A stretch of 64,000 nt of DNA. It comes from Merdimmobilis hominis (GTDB taxonomy: Bacteria > Bacillota > Clostridia > Oscillospirales > Ruminococcaceae). Of this stretch, positions 39,662 to 49,190 are shown in pieces; position 1 is the first letter of the stretch, and each line of letters starts with the position of its first letter. Position numbers and translations under genes: made by a program. The notes beneath the pieces were generated by a model, which was not told the origin of the DNA, ran no database searches, and saw only the letters and a list, made by a program, of their open reading frames with translations. The stretch is from the NCBI RefSeq assembly GCF_021109255.1, contig NZ_JAJODG010000001.1, one strand, 5' to 3'.

Positions 39662-41590
39662 TTATCGATCCTTTACCCGTTTGGATGTGTGCTTTCCCGC
39701 AGGTTTTTTCCCGGCCCGCTTCCTACCTGCTTTGGAAGGGGAAACAGCCCTTGTGCGGGGGGCGGTTTCGCTTTTCGCCCGCCGGTAGGCGATGTACTCT
39801 CGGTCCGGGGGGACCAGGCAGTCCTTGCCGGTGCCGATGAGATCTTCCCGCCCGATTTTGATCAGGGCTTCGATGATGATCCGCCGGTTTTCCGGTTTGT
39901 AGTATTGAAGCAGCGCCCGCTGGAACCGCTTTTCCTCCATGGTGCGGGGGACGTAGACTGGCTCCATGGTCAGCGGGTTGATGCCGGTGAAGAACATACA
40001 GGTGGAGACGGTGCCCGGAGTGGGGTAGAAGTCCTGCACCTGCTCGGGGCGCATGTTGTTTTTCTTGAGGAAGAGGGCCAGTTCCAGGGCGTCCTTGACG
40101 GTGCTGCCGGGGTGGGAGCTCATCAAATAGGGTACCAAGTACTGCTCTTTGCCCACCTCTTGGGTGATCTTATAGAATTTCTTTACAAACCGCTCGTACA
40201 CCTGGATAGGGGGCTTGCCCATCATCTCCAGCACGTTGTTGCTGCAATGCTCCGGCGCAACCTTCAGCTGGCCGCTGATGTGGTGCTCGATCAGCTCCCG
40301 CATAAAGTCGTCATTTTTGTCCTTCATGATGTAGTCAAACCGCAGCCCGGAGCGGACAAACACCTTTTTTACCCCCTTGATCTTCCGCAGCTTTTGCAGA
40401 AGGTCGATGTATTCGGTGTGGTCCACAATCAGGTTGGGGCAGGGGTTGGTGCCCAGGCATTTGCGGTTTTTGCACAGGCCGTACTTCAGCTGTTTGTCGC
40501 AGGAGGGCCGCCGGAAATTGGCGGTGGGGCCGCCCACGTCATGGATATACCCCTTGAATCGGGGGTTGGAGAGGAAGCTTTTCGCCTCTTTGAGGATGGA
40601 CTCCTCACTGCGGCAGGTCACCTGCCGCCCCTGGTGGAAGGCGATGGAGCAGAAATTGCAGTGCCCAAAGCAGCCCCGGTTGTGCATGATGGAGAACTCC
40701 ACCTCTTCAATGGCTTTGACCCCTCCCTGGGCTTCATAAATAGGGTGGTACATCCGCTGGAAGGGGAGGTCGAACACCTGGTCCAGTTCTTCCTGATTCA
40801 ACGGTTCCATAGGGGGATTTTGGACCAGGTACCGCTCGTCCTGCTTCTGGACGACAGTCTTGCCGTAGACATGGTCATGCTCGTCCAGCTGCTGGCGGCA
40901 GGCCCGGGCATGGGCCTCCTTGTCCACGCTGACCCGGTGGAAGGAAGCGCAGGTCACCGCGTCCTGGGGCAGCTCAAACTGCTGGCAGAGGTAACAGGTC
41001 CCCCGGATATCCCGAATGGCTTTGGGGTCCTCCCCCAGGGCCAGGCGGCGGGCGATCTCCGCAGTCTGTTTTTCCCCCATGCCGTAGATGAGCAGGTCGG
41101 CCTTGGAGTCGATAAGGATGGAAGGCCGCACTGCATCATCCCAGTAATCGTAATGGGCAAACCGGCGCAAAGATGCCTCCAATCCCCCGATGACGATGGG
41201 GATATCCGGGTAGATCTCCCGGATTTTGTTGCAGTAGGTGATAAGGGAGCGGTCGGGCCGCCGCCCTGCCACGTTGCCAGGGGAATAGGAGTCGTCGTGG
41301 CGTTTGCGCTTGGCGGCGGTGTAGTTGTTGACCATGGAATCGATGTTGCCGCCGTTGACAAAAAAGCCCAGCCGGGGCCGGCCAAATTTGGTGAAATCCC
41401 GGTCGGACTTCCAATCGGGCTGGGCGAGCACCGCCACTTTATATCCGAGGGCTTCCAGCTCCCGGGAGACGATGGCCATCCCGAAGCTGGGGTGGTCCAC
41501 ATAGGCGTCCCCGGTGACGCAGACAATGTCCACCTGCTCCCAGCCCAGGGCGCGGGTCTCCTCCGGGGAGATGGGTAAAAATCCAGCCAT
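39662..41590 (-). CDS. YgiQ-family radical SAM protein
   Basis: A 642-aa protein. The N-terminal part (VDIVCVTGDAYVDHPSFGMA) resembles a cobalamin-binding-like domain of UPF0313. The radical SAM cluster motif is CFGHCNFC near 308-315, and a Lys/Arg-rich tail ends the protein. AGGAG is 6 nt before the ATG. It is first in an operon with the MBL and DUF3006 genes. The reaction of YgiQ proteins is not established. Confidence 0.9.
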   Translation of the reverse strand: MAGFLPISPEETRALGWEQVDIVCVTGDAYVDHPSFGMAIVSRELEALGYKVAVLAQPDWKSDRDFTKFGRPRLGFFVNGGNIDSMVNNYTAAKRKRHDDSYSPGNVAGRRPDRSLITYCNKIREIYPDIPIVIGGLEASLRRFAHYDYWDDAVRPSILIDSKADLLIYGMGEKQTAEIARRLALGEDPKAIRDIRGTCYLCQQFELPQDAVTCASFHRVSVDKEAHARACRQQLDEHDHVYGKTVVQKQDERYLVQNPPMEPLNQEELDQVFDLPFQRMYHPIYEAQGGVKAIEEVEFSIMHNRGCFGHCNFCSIAFHQGRQVTCRSEESILKEAKSFLSNPRFKGYIHDVGGPTANFRRPSCDKQLKYGLCKNRKCLGTNPCPNLIVDHTEYIDLLQKLRKIKGVKKVFVRSGLRFDYIMKDKNDDFMRELIEHHISGQLKVAPEHCSNNVLEMMGKPPIQVYERFVKKFYKITQEVGKEQYLVPYLMSSHPGSTVKDALELALFLKKNNMRPEQVQDFYPTPGTVSTCMFFTGINPLTMEPVYVPRTMEEKRFQRALLQYYKPENRRIIIEALIKIGREDLIGTGKDCLVPPDREYIAYRRAKSETAPRTRAVSPSKAGRKRAGKKPAGKHTSKRVKDR

Positions 41591-41643
41591 GTTGTTCTCC
41601 TTTATTTTCAAACAAATGTTCCAATTTTCGTTCTTTACCCTTA

Positions 41644-41673
41644 ATTATAACAAACCCCAAGGGAAAAAAGCAA
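41644..41673 (-). promoter_or_regulatory. Promoter of the ygiQ operon
   Basis: Minus strand TTGCTT (41673-41668), 18-nt spacer, TATAAT (41649-41644). Confidence 0.6.
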
Positions 41674-41718
41674 CAGGGAAAACCTTCTCCCTTTTTTCTT
41701 AATACAAGATAGAAATAA

Positions 41719-41747
41719 CCTCCTTTCGCCGAAATAACGAAAGGAGG
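41719..41747 (-). terminator. Stem-loop after the TraX-like gene
   Basis: A 10-bp perfect stem (41719-41728 with 41738-41747). T-rich sequence follows on the minus strand but there is no long run. Confidence 0.55.
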
Positions 41748-41774
41748 TAGCTCTGTAAAACCAAAGCGGTCAGA

Positions 41775-42521
41775 TTATATCGCCCATTGCCAAATCCAAT
41801 ATAACAGCAATAAATGAGCAGGGTAAAAAGCATAGCAAACGTATTGGAACCATTTGGAATGATATCCCTGCCTGCCGTGGTAAAGCCAAATTGGAATCAG
41901 GGACAATAGAGCAAAGCCCTGCTGCACAATTTGGAATTCATACCCGGCAAGGGTTACAGGATAAAAGTAACCGCCGATAACCCAGATGTTTAATACAGCC
42001 AAGCACATAAACTGTCCAAGGAAGCACCACCATTTTCTTTCGTGGAAGATATAAAATGTCAAAACGGTCAGTACACCGGCACCGTAGTAGTCAACCATGG
42101 TAATTGTTCCAAGAAGATAGCCAGCAAGTGCTGTTATCACAATGACCGGCCAGGTTACCCACCATTTTTTCCCTTCTTTTATTTTTCCCAGGAAGGTTAT
42201 GCACAGCAGCGCAATCAGAAAAGTCCAAAGGACATTCTGATGGAATGGATAGATTAGCGAGCTTCCATAGATTAGGTTAAAAGGGATTTCGGAGACAATG
42301 GCAAAGATAAATATCCGGCTTATATACCTGCGGACATTGGATGTGTGGAAAAAACCTTCCACGATCATAAATGCAAAAATAGGGAAGGCTATTCTTCCAA
42401 TACAGGTCAGCCACTCCTGGGCGGGAAACAACGTGGCCCAGAGATGGTCTCCCAGCATAAGCGCCATTGCCAGAATATGCAGAGAAAATGAACTGATTCC
42501 CTTTGCTTTTGTTTGCACCAT
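41775..42521 (-). CDS. TraX-like acyltransferase-type membrane protein
   Basis: A 248-aa polytopic protein with about seven to eight helices and TraX-family features (LKILAMALMLGDH-like start at SLHILAMALMLGDHLWA, GRIAFPIFAFMIVEGF, then SEIPFNL). AAGGAG is 7 nt before the ATG. DNA and codon use are clearly more AT-rich than the flanking genes, which suggests recent acquisition. TraX acetylates pilin in conjugative plasmids; chromosomal Firmicutes homologues have unknown roles. Confidence 0.82.
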   Translation of the reverse strand: MVQTKAKGISSFSLHILAMALMLGDHLWATLFPAQEWLTCIGRIAFPIFAFMIVEGFFHTSNVRRYISRIFIFAIVSEIPFNLIYGSSLIYPFHQNVLWTFLIALLCITFLGKIKEGKKWWVTWPVIVITALAGYLLGTITMVDYYGAGVLTVLTFYIFHERKWWCFLGQFMCLAVLNIWVIGGYFYPVTLAGYEFQIVQQGFALLSLIPIWLYHGRQGYHSKWFQYVCYAFYPAHLLLLYWIWQWAI

Positions 42522-42648
42522 AGTATTTCTCCTTTTTACCAATTTTAAGTGGAAATTTGCAAAACAGACCGATCTATTTGCCTGCAGGAGGGCTTCTAAT
42601 TTATTTACTCTACCATATTTCTCTATTTTATTCAATTGGATATAAAAA

Positions 42649-42672
42649 GCGGCATCCCCACTGGGATGCCGC
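42649..42672. terminator. Terminator after ftsK
   Basis: A 10-bp perfect stem (42649-42658 with 42663-42672) and a 4-nt loop, with T residues on the minus side. Confidence 0.75.
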
Positions 42673-42681
42673 AAAAGGGAG

Positions 42682-45333
42682 CTACTGCTGATTGTTGAGT
42701 TTCATTTCGATCCAGCGGTCTTTGCTGATCAGCACTTGCCGGGGCTTGCTGCCCTCAAAGGGGCCCACAATGCCCCGGACCTCCATGTCGTCGATGAGCC
42801 GGGCGGCCCGGGCATAGCCCAACTTCAAGCGGCGCTGTAAGAGGGAGGTGGAGGCCTGTCCCGCCTCGATGACACACTCCACTGCCAAGGGAAGCATCTC
42901 GTCCTCGTCGTTGAAGCCGCCGCCGTCCCCGGAGTTTTTGCCCTTGGGCTCGGCTACCGCCTGTTTGTCGATCTCCTCGATGATGCCTTGGTCATACTCA
43001 TGCTTCTCTCCCTCTTTGAGGAAGGAGGTCACCCGCTCAATCTCCTTGTCGCTGACAAAGCAGCCCTGGACGCGGATGGGCTTGGCTGCCCCCACCGGGG
43101 AGAAGAGCATGTCACCCCGGCCCAGCAGCTTTTCGGCACCCCCCATATCCAAAATGGTGCGGGAGTCCACCTGGCTGGAGACGGCAAAGGCGATCCGGGA
43201 GGGGATGTTGGCCTTGATGACGCCGGTGATAACATCCACCGAGGGCCGCTGGGTGGCGATGATCAAATGCATTCCTGCAGCCCGGGCCATCTGGGCCAGG
43301 CGGCAGATAGAATCCTCCACTTCATTGGGGGCCGCCATCATCAGGTCGGCCAGCTCGTCGATGATGATGACGATTTGGGGCATGGGGTGCAGGTCTTCCC
43401 GCTCCTCACAAAGGGAATTGTAGCCGGAGAGATCCCGCACGCCGGTTTCGGCAAAGGTTTTGTACCGGTTGAGCATCTCGGTAACCGCCCAAGCTAGGGC
43501 GCCAGCCGCTTTGCGGGGATCGGTGACCACTGGCACCAGCAGATGGGGAATGCCGTTGTACACCCCCAGTTCTACCACTTTAGGGTCCACCATGAGGAAC
43601 TTGACCTCATCCGGGCTGGACTTAAAGAGCAAGCTCATGATGATGGAGTTGATGCAGACCGATTTGCCCGAACCGGTGGATCCGGCGATGAGCAGATGGG
43701 GCATCTTGGCAATGTCTGCCAGGGCGATGTTGCCGGTGATGTCCTTGCCCAAAGCCACGCTGACCCGGCTCTTGGCCTCCATAAACTCTGAGGAATCGAT
43801 GATCTCCCGCAGGGAGACGGTGGTGACTACCTTGTTGGGCACCTCGATGCCCACAGCGGGTTTGTTGGGGATGGGGGCTTCGATGCGGACGCCGGCCGCC
43901 GCCAGGTTGAGGGCGATGTCGTCGGCCAGGCCGGTGATCTTGCTGATCTTCACCCCGGCGGAGGGCTGGAGCTCATACCGGGTGACTGCCGGGCCCCGGC
44001 AGATGTCGATGATCCGGGTCTGGACCCCAAAGCTCTGTAGGGTATCCACCAAGCGCTGGGCGTTGGCCTTTAGTTCCTCGGTGACGTCGTCATTCTTAGC
44101 AGGTGGGGCTTCGTTGAGCAGGGTGATCGGCGGGAAGGAGTAAACGGGGACCTGAGGGTCTTTGATGAGGATTTCCTGGTCCTCCAAGGGCAGATCCCCC
44201 GGGGCGGCATCGCCGGGCTCCTGTTCCGGCTCGGTCTCCGGGCTGGACAGCTCATCGGGGGAGTCCACCCAGGGCAGGTCCTGGGCCAGGACGGTGCCTC
44301 CTTCCGCCGGTTCGGCAGCGGGCCCAGCTTCCTCCTTTGGGGGGATAGCGTCTTTGTCCACCGTGATCAGCTTGCTGATGATGTCATCCAGGTAAGCGCT
44401 GTTCTCCGACTCTGCGGATTGCTCCTTAGATTCTTCCTTGGGGAGCTTGTCCTGGGTCTCAGGCTCGGGGTCACAGCGGAACTGGGGCTTGAGCAGCTTG
44501 GCGTCCAGCTTGTGGGAAGCCGGTTCCTCCGCCGCAACCGGCCCCTCTGCCAAAGGGGGGAGTGGGGCGATGGAATCCAGCAGCTTTTCCTTGGCTTTGC
44601 TCACGCCAGAGCGATCCATGCTCCCCTTGGGGGATTTGACCGGATGGGCGGGCAAGGGTTCGTCGTCTAACGGGACGTCGATGTTGAATTTGGGGCGGCG
44701 GCGCTCATCGCTGACCCGCTCCACATAGGCTTCTTCCAGCTTTTTGACCGGCTGGGCTGCCGATTGGTAAAGGTCGATGAGGGTGCCGCCGGTGATGACC
44801 ATGACAAACACAAAGATCAAAAGGCAGATGGTGATGGAGGCCCCCAGCTTGCCGAACAGGTGCAGAAGAGGGACGCCGACAAGCCCTGCGGCCAGCCCGC
44901 CGCCGTGCATGGCCTCTCCGCTGTAGTAGAGCTGTTTGGCGGTGGCGATAAACCCTTCGGTCTCCGGGATGCCCAGGGTGAAGATCTGCACCGCCCCGCA
45001 CAGCAGGGCGACCAGCACAAAGGTCTGCCAAAGTTTGTGGCCGATGTCGCCGCTGGGCTTTTCCAGGGCAGTCATCACCGCTATGTAGATTAGGATGGGG
45101 CAGATGAGGAATCCCCCCCAGCCAAACAGCCCAAACAACAGGTTGTGCAGGGTGTTCCAGAAGCTGTCCCCTTTTACAAGTGCCAGTGCGCCGAAGAGAA
45201 TGCCCAAGGCGAAGAGCACCACCGCCCACATCTGCCGCCGGGCGCGGTTCTGTGCCTCCAGCTGTTTGGCGGTGGGCTTTTTTGCACCGGTTGATTTTTT
45301 ACGGGAGGATGATTTTCCCTTTGTCGTAGCCAT
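42682..45333 (-). CDS. ftsK: FtsK/SpoIIIE DNA translocase
   Basis: An 883-aa DNA pump for chromosome segregation. Basic N-terminus, four transmembrane segments within about 28-185, an acidic Pro/Glu-rich linker to about 420, then the motor: Walker A GSTGSGKS near 560, Walker B IIIDELADL near 668, and the C-terminal winged-helix gamma domain (RRLKLGYARAARLIDDMEV). AGGAGG is 10 nt before the ATG. It is last in the tepA-ylzJ-uppP-ftsK cluster. It may act in sporulation as SpoIIIE. Confidence 0.95.
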   Translation of the reverse strand: MATTKGKSSSRKKSTGAKKPTAKQLEAQNRARRQMWAVVLFALGILFGALALVKGDSFWNTLHNLLFGLFGWGGFLICPILIYIAVMTALEKPSGDIGHKLWQTFVLVALLCGAVQIFTLGIPETEGFIATAKQLYYSGEAMHGGGLAAGLVGVPLLHLFGKLGASITICLLIFVFVMVITGGTLIDLYQSAAQPVKKLEEAYVERVSDERRRPKFNIDVPLDDEPLPAHPVKSPKGSMDRSGVSKAKEKLLDSIAPLPPLAEGPVAAEEPASHKLDAKLLKPQFRCDPEPETQDKLPKEESKEQSAESENSAYLDDIISKLITVDKDAIPPKEEAGPAAEPAEGGTVLAQDLPWVDSPDELSSPETEPEQEPGDAAPGDLPLEDQEILIKDPQVPVYSFPPITLLNEAPPAKNDDVTEELKANAQRLVDTLQSFGVQTRIIDICRGPAVTRYELQPSAGVKISKITGLADDIALNLAAAGVRIEAPIPNKPAVGIEVPNKVVTTVSLREIIDSSEFMEAKSRVSVALGKDITGNIALADIAKMPHLLIAGSTGSGKSVCINSIIMSLLFKSSPDEVKFLMVDPKVVELGVYNGIPHLLVPVVTDPRKAAGALAWAVTEMLNRYKTFAETGVRDLSGYNSLCEEREDLHPMPQIVIIIDELADLMMAAPNEVEDSICRLAQMARAAGMHLIIATQRPSVDVITGVIKANIPSRIAFAVSSQVDSRTILDMGGAEKLLGRGDMLFSPVGAAKPIRVQGCFVSDKEIERVTSFLKEGEKHEYDQGIIEEIDKQAVAEPKGKNSGDGGGFNDEDEMLPLAVECVIEAGQASTSLLQRRLKLGYARAARLIDDMEVRGIVGPFEGSKPRQVLISKDRWIEMKLNNQQ

Positions 45334-45373
45334 TCTTTTGTAACCTCCTGTTGCCGTGGGGTGGAAAAACGGG

Positions 45374-46255
45374 TTATTGGAGCCAGGTGAGGACTATCTT
45401 TTGCAGGGCGTGGTCGGTGAACATTTCATAAATACCCGCGGCGGTCACCAAGATTCCAAGCGCCAGGGTGTAGTAAGCAAAGATTTTAAACTTATCGCTT
45501 TTCACCAGCCAATTGACCATCTTGATGGCGATGAGGCCAAACACTGCCGCAGAGAGCATGCCCACTGCCATCACAGAAAAGGGCAGGGAGACGCCGGCCT
45601 CCGCCGCGTCTTTGATCTCCAAAATGGCGCCGCCCAAAACGGCGGGCATGCCCATGATGAAGGAGAAGGTCACCGCGTATTGGCGGTCTAAGCCCATCAT
45701 CAGCCCGGTGGCGATGGTGGAGCCAGAGCGGGAGATGCCGGGCAAGGGGGCAATAGCCTGGGCCGCTCCGATGGCCAAGGCGTCGCCATAGGTCATGGTT
45801 TTCGGGGTTTTGCGGCCCTTGGGGAACCGGTCCGCTAAGGTGAGCAAAACGCCGGTGATCAGGAAACAGATGCCCTCGGCCAGGATGCTGTTGTCGCTGG
45901 AAAAACCCTGGAGCCAATCTTTAAAAACAAAAGTGACAGCCAGGGGCAGGAGGGAGATGATCAAGAGGACGATCATCCGCCGGTAAGGGGTGAGGTGGGA
46001 GAGTTGGAACTTCCCTTTAAAGATATCGCCCACCATGCAGAAAAACTCGTAGATCAGCCGCAAGATGGTCTTGTGAAAAGCCAAAAACACGGCAATCAAG
46101 GTGCCCAGGTGCAGGAGGATGGAGAAGAGGGCCCCCGTTTCCCCGCCCTGGCCGGTAAAATACTGGATCAAAGAGAGGTGGCCGGAACTGGAGACTGGCA
46201 AAAACTCGGTCAAACCCTGGATAATGCCTTGAAAAAGCGCGTTCAAGATGTTCAT
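45374..46255 (-). CDS. uppP: Undecaprenyl-diphosphatase UppP/BacA
   Basis: A 293-aa polytopic membrane enzyme that recycles undecaprenyl diphosphate for peptidoglycan synthesis and gives some bacitracin tolerance. Signature segments are QGLTEFLPVSSSGHL near 12-26 and PGISRSGSTIATGLM near 175. GGAGG is 6 nt before the ATG. It lies between ylzJ and ftsK, 26 bp and 40 bp away. Confidence 0.95.
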   Translation of the reverse strand: MNILNALFQGIIQGLTEFLPVSSSGHLSLIQYFTGQGGETGALFSILLHLGTLIAVFLAFHKTILRLIYEFFCMVGDIFKGKFQLSHLTPYRRMIVLLIISLLPLAVTFVFKDWLQGFSSDNSILAEGICFLITGVLLTLADRFPKGRKTPKTMTYGDALAIGAAQAIAPLPGISRSGSTIATGLMMGLDRQYAVTFSFIMGMPAVLGGAILEIKDAAEAGVSLPFSVMAVGMLSAAVFGLIAIKMVNWLVKSDKFKIFAYYTLALGILVTAAGIYEMFTDHALQKIVLTWLQ

Positions 46256-46281
46256 GAGGAACCTCCGTATGTATCCCGCCC

Positions 46282-46509
46282 CTAACAGGACGGGTTGTTG
46301 TCAGACTGGGGCAAGGTGTAAGTGCTTCCGGGGGCAAACTCCGGTTTGAGGTAGACGGCGGGGTCGGTAGAGATCACCCGAGAGATGATCAGATCCCGCC
46401 CTTGGCGGACCCCTTCCAGGTAGCCGCCGTCAAACCCCGCCACCTCCATGGTGGGGGCGGCCGGCTGCTCCATTAAATACCAGGTGGGGGTCACCGAATG
46501 GATGATCAT
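46282..46509 (-). CDS. ylzJ: YlzJ-like protein
   Basis: A 75-aa protein with the YlzJ pattern (IIHSVTPTWYLM, then a central GRDLIISRVISTDPAVYL). It overlaps the upstream tepA stop codon by 4 nt. The order ClpP-like, ylzJ, translocase matches the tepA-ylzJ-spoIIIE order in Bacillus. Function unknown. Confidence 0.8.
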   Translation of the reverse strand: MIIHSVTPTWYLMEQPAAPTMEVAGFDGGYLEGVRQGRDLIISRVISTDPAVYLKPEFAPGSTYTLPQSDNNPSC

Positions 46510-47270
46510 TGGGCATCCTCCTTCGGGGTGGACTCAATCAGCTCATAAAGGCAGGCGATGGCGTCCCCAAGGCCCCCCAGGTGGTCAATCAGCCCCTCCT
46601 GGACCGCGGCGTCGCCGTCGAGAACGGTGCCCACATCCATCATCAGTTCGCCGGTGGTCATCATCAGTTCCCGGAACCGCTGGGAGCTGATACCGGAATT
46701 TTCGGTGACAAACCGGACAATCCGCTCCTGCATCTTGTCAAAATAGGAGAGGGTCTGAGGGACGCCTAAAACCAGGCCGTTCATCCGCACCGGGTGAATG
46801 GTCATGGTGGCGGAGGGGACAATAAAGGACTGCTTAGCGCTGCAGGCCAGCGGCACGCCGATGGAGTGTCCGCCGCCCAGCACCAGGGAGACGGTGGGTT
46901 TGTTCATCCCGCTGATCAGCTCGGCGATGGCCAGGCCGGCTTCCACGTCGCCGCCAACGGTGTTGAGAATGATGATCAGCCCTTCAATGGTGGGATCCTG
47001 CTGGATGGCCACCAACTGGGGGATAACGTGTTCGTATTTGGTTGTTTTGTTTTGGGGCGGCAGGATGTAGTGCCCCTCAATCTGCCCGACGATGGTCAGG
47101 CAGTGGATGACGTGTTTCCCTTTAGCAGGGGTGACCGAACCGGTTTTGATGATCTCTTCGGTCTGGTCGGACCGCTCCTCATCCAGGGAACGCTCCTCTT
47201 CTTCCTCCGACATGGTGGGGGAGGGAGAGGACCCGCGGCGGTAGGGGGATTCCCCATGGCTGTGACCCAT
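46506..47270 (-). CDS. tepA: ClpP-fold protease TepA-like
   Basis: A 254-aa protein with an acidic N-terminal extension and a ClpP/SppA-type crotonase fold: LIIILNTVGGDVEAGLAIAE, the nucleophile region GGGHSIGVPLAC, and HPVRMNG. In Bacillus the homologue sits before ylzJ and was linked to translocation or spore signal-peptide processing. GGAG lies 9 nt before the chosen ATG; the longer upstream frame is not supported by a binding site. Confidence 0.88.
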   Translation of the reverse strand: MGHSHGESPYRRGSSPSPTMSEEEEERSLDEERSDQTEEIIKTGSVTPAKGKHVIHCLTIVGQIEGHYILPPQNKTTKYEHVIPQLVAIQQDPTIEGLIIILNTVGGDVEAGLAIAELISGMNKPTVSLVLGGGHSIGVPLACSAKQSFIVPSATMTIHPVRMNGLVLGVPQTLSYFDKMQERIVRFVTENSGISSQRFRELMMTTGELMMDVGTVLDGDAAVQEGLIDHLGGLGDAIACLYELIESTPKEDAQ

Positions 47271-47511
47271 ATCCAAACACTCCGTTTCTTTTACAAAAAA
47301 TCCCTGCCATGGCGGCCGGGTGTTTCGATAGGTAGTCTTTCCGCAGCGTGTTTTATTATACGCTTTGCGCCGGGGGGAATATGTGCTTTCTTGGCGTTTC
47401 TTCCACCGTAAAAAGCACAACATCTCAACTTTAAATTATACCATGTTGCCCCCAGAAGTCAAACGAAGGCCCCCTTACGATTTTCTTATTTTTACAGGGG
47501 AAAACGAGGTC

Positions 47512-47538
47512 AAAAAAACAGGCGGCCGAAGCCGCCTG
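47512..47538 (-). terminator. Terminator of the dCMP deaminase gene
   Basis: An 8-bp stem (47519-47526 with 47531-47538), CGAA loop, and seven T on the minus strand. Confidence 0.8.
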
Positions 47539-47542
47539 CCGT

Positions 47543-48034
47543 TTAATAACCCTTGATTTCGTCTAGGGATTCATCTTTTTCCACATAGTCCCGCTGGACG
47601 TCGATAATTCGGAATTGGTCGCGGGTATCCCGCACCACAACCTGGGCGATACCTGCGTTGATGATCATCCGCTTGCACAGGGAACAGGGGTTTGCCCCAA
47701 CCACATAGTTGCCGGTGGAACACTCCAGCCCCACCAAATAAAGGGTGGCGCCCAGCATGTCGGCCCGGGAGGCGTGGATGATGGCGTTCTGTTCTGCGTG
47801 GACCGAGCGGCACATCTCATACCGCTGTCCCCGGGGGATGTTGAATTTCTCCCGGGTGCAGTACCCCAGATCGCAGCAGTTCTGCCGGCCCCGGGGAGCT
47901 CCTACATAGCCGGTGGAGATGATCTGATCGTTTTTCACAATAATCGCTCCAAAATTGCGGCGCAGGCAGGTGCCTCGGGCGGCTACTGTTTGGGCGATAT
48001 CCAAATAATAATTATACTTATCTCTGCGTTCCAT
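47543..48034 (-). CDS. Deoxycytidylate (dCMP) deaminase
   Basis: A 163-aa zinc deaminase that makes dUMP from dCMP for thymidylate synthesis. The zinc motif HAEQNAI near 89 and PCSLCKRMI near 122 are present, with the cysteine-rich QNCCDLGYC insertion typical of dCMP deaminases. AGGAG is 9 nt before the ATG. It is divergent from rsmA. Confidence 0.9.
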   Translation of the reverse strand: MERRDKYNYYLDIAQTVAARGTCLRRNFGAIIVKNDQIISTGYVGAPRGRQNCCDLGYCTREKFNIPRGQRYEMCRSVHAEQNAIIHASRADMLGATLYLVGLECSTGNYVVGANPCSLCKRMIINAGIAQVVVRDTRDQFRIIDVQRDYVEKDESLDEIKGY

Positions 48035-48263
48035 GGGATGATTCTCCTTTTTGTATGCCGCCAAGTTGGCGGTGGGAAGCGCCTTTTGTGCCCTAGTTGA
48101 TACAAAAGGACAAATTTTTAGGTTCTCCCCCATTTTAATGCAAAACTGGCCTATGTGCAATGATTTTTTTTTGACTTTGTGTTACAATGAAGCAAGAAGC
48201 GCCGTTGGGGAGGCCTTATCCCTCCCGGCAGTCATCATTTTACTGGTTTTGGAGGACAAGTCC

Positions 48264-49139
48264 TTGAAATTATCCAACATTTCGGTCATCAAAGACCTGC
48301 TCGGCCGCCATGGGTTCACCTTTTCCAAGGCCCTGGGGCAGAACTTCCTCATCAACCCCACCGTCTGCCCCCGCATGGCAGAGGAGGGGGGAGCGGCCCC
48401 CGGTGTCGGGGTCATCGAAATCGGGGCTGGCATCGGCGTGCTCACCGCCGAACTGGCCCAGAGGGCGGAAAAGGTGCTCTGCATTGAGATCGACTCCCGG
48501 CTGCTGCCTATTTTGGATGAGACCCTGGGGGAATACAACAACATCAAAATCATCAATGAGGATGTGCTGAAGGTGGACCTGCCCGCCCTCATCGCCCAGG
48601 AGTTCCCGGGGATGGAGGTGGTGGTCTGCGCCAATCTTCCCTACTACATCACCTCTCCCATCCTGATGGACCTGCTGGAGCAGCGTCTGCCCATCCGGTC
48701 GATCACCGTCATGGTGCAGAAGGAGGCCGCCCAGCGGATCTGCGCCCCATTGGGGAGCCGGGAGGTTGGTGCGGTCACGGTGGCAGTGCGGTATTTTTCC
48801 GAACCAAAGGTGCTGTTCCAGGTGTCCCGCGGCTCCTTTCTGCCCGCCCCGGATGTGGATTCCACCGTCATCCGGCTGGATGTCCACCAGGAACCGCCAG
48901 TCTCAGTGCCGGATGAAACGCTGTTTTTCCAGGTGGTGCGGGGGGCTTTTTCCCAGCGCCGCAAGACAGTTTCCAACTCCCTGTCCAGCGCGTTGTCGCT
49001 CCCCAAAGCCGCGGTCAATCAAATTTTAGAGGCGGCTGGGGTTCCCCTCACCGCCCGGCCGGAGCAGCTCTCTATGGAGGAGTTCGCCGCCCTCTCCACG
49101 GCCGTAGGCAATTGGAAAAAGGCGGCCAACCGGGAATAG
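48264..49139 (+). CDS. rsmA: 16S rRNA dimethyladenosine transferase
   Basis: A 291-aa SAM-dependent enzyme (KsgA) that dimethylates the two adenosines of the helix 45 loop in 16S rRNA. Motifs are KALGQNFLINP, EIGAGIGVLT, IEIDSRLL and NLPYYITSP. The start is a TTG 8 nt after GGAGG; a longer open frame upstream has no site and overlaps the divergent gene. A terminator follows. Confidence 0.95.
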   Translation: MKLSNISVIKDLLGRHGFTFSKALGQNFLINPTVCPRMAEEGGAAPGVGVIEIGAGIGVLTAELAQRAEKVLCIEIDSRLLPILDETLGEYNNIKIINEDVLKVDLPALIAQEFPGMEVVVCANLPYYITSPILMDLLEQRLPIRSITVMVQKEAAQRICAPLGSREVGAVTVAVRYFSEPKVLFQVSRGSFLPAPDVDSTVIRLDVHQEPPVSVPDETLFFQVVRGAFSQRRKTVSNSLSSALSLPKAAVNQILEAAGVPLTARPEQLSMEEFAALSTAVGNWKKAANRE

Positions 49140-49141
49140 AA

Positions 49142-49170
49142 AAAACCCTCCCCAATCCGGGGAGGGTTTT
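49142..49170. terminator. Bidirectional terminator between rsmA and rex
   Basis: A 12-bp perfect stem (49142-49153 with 49159-49170) with A and T flanks. Confidence 0.85.
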
Positions 49171-49190
49171 GTTTTGCGGGGAGGTAGGGG

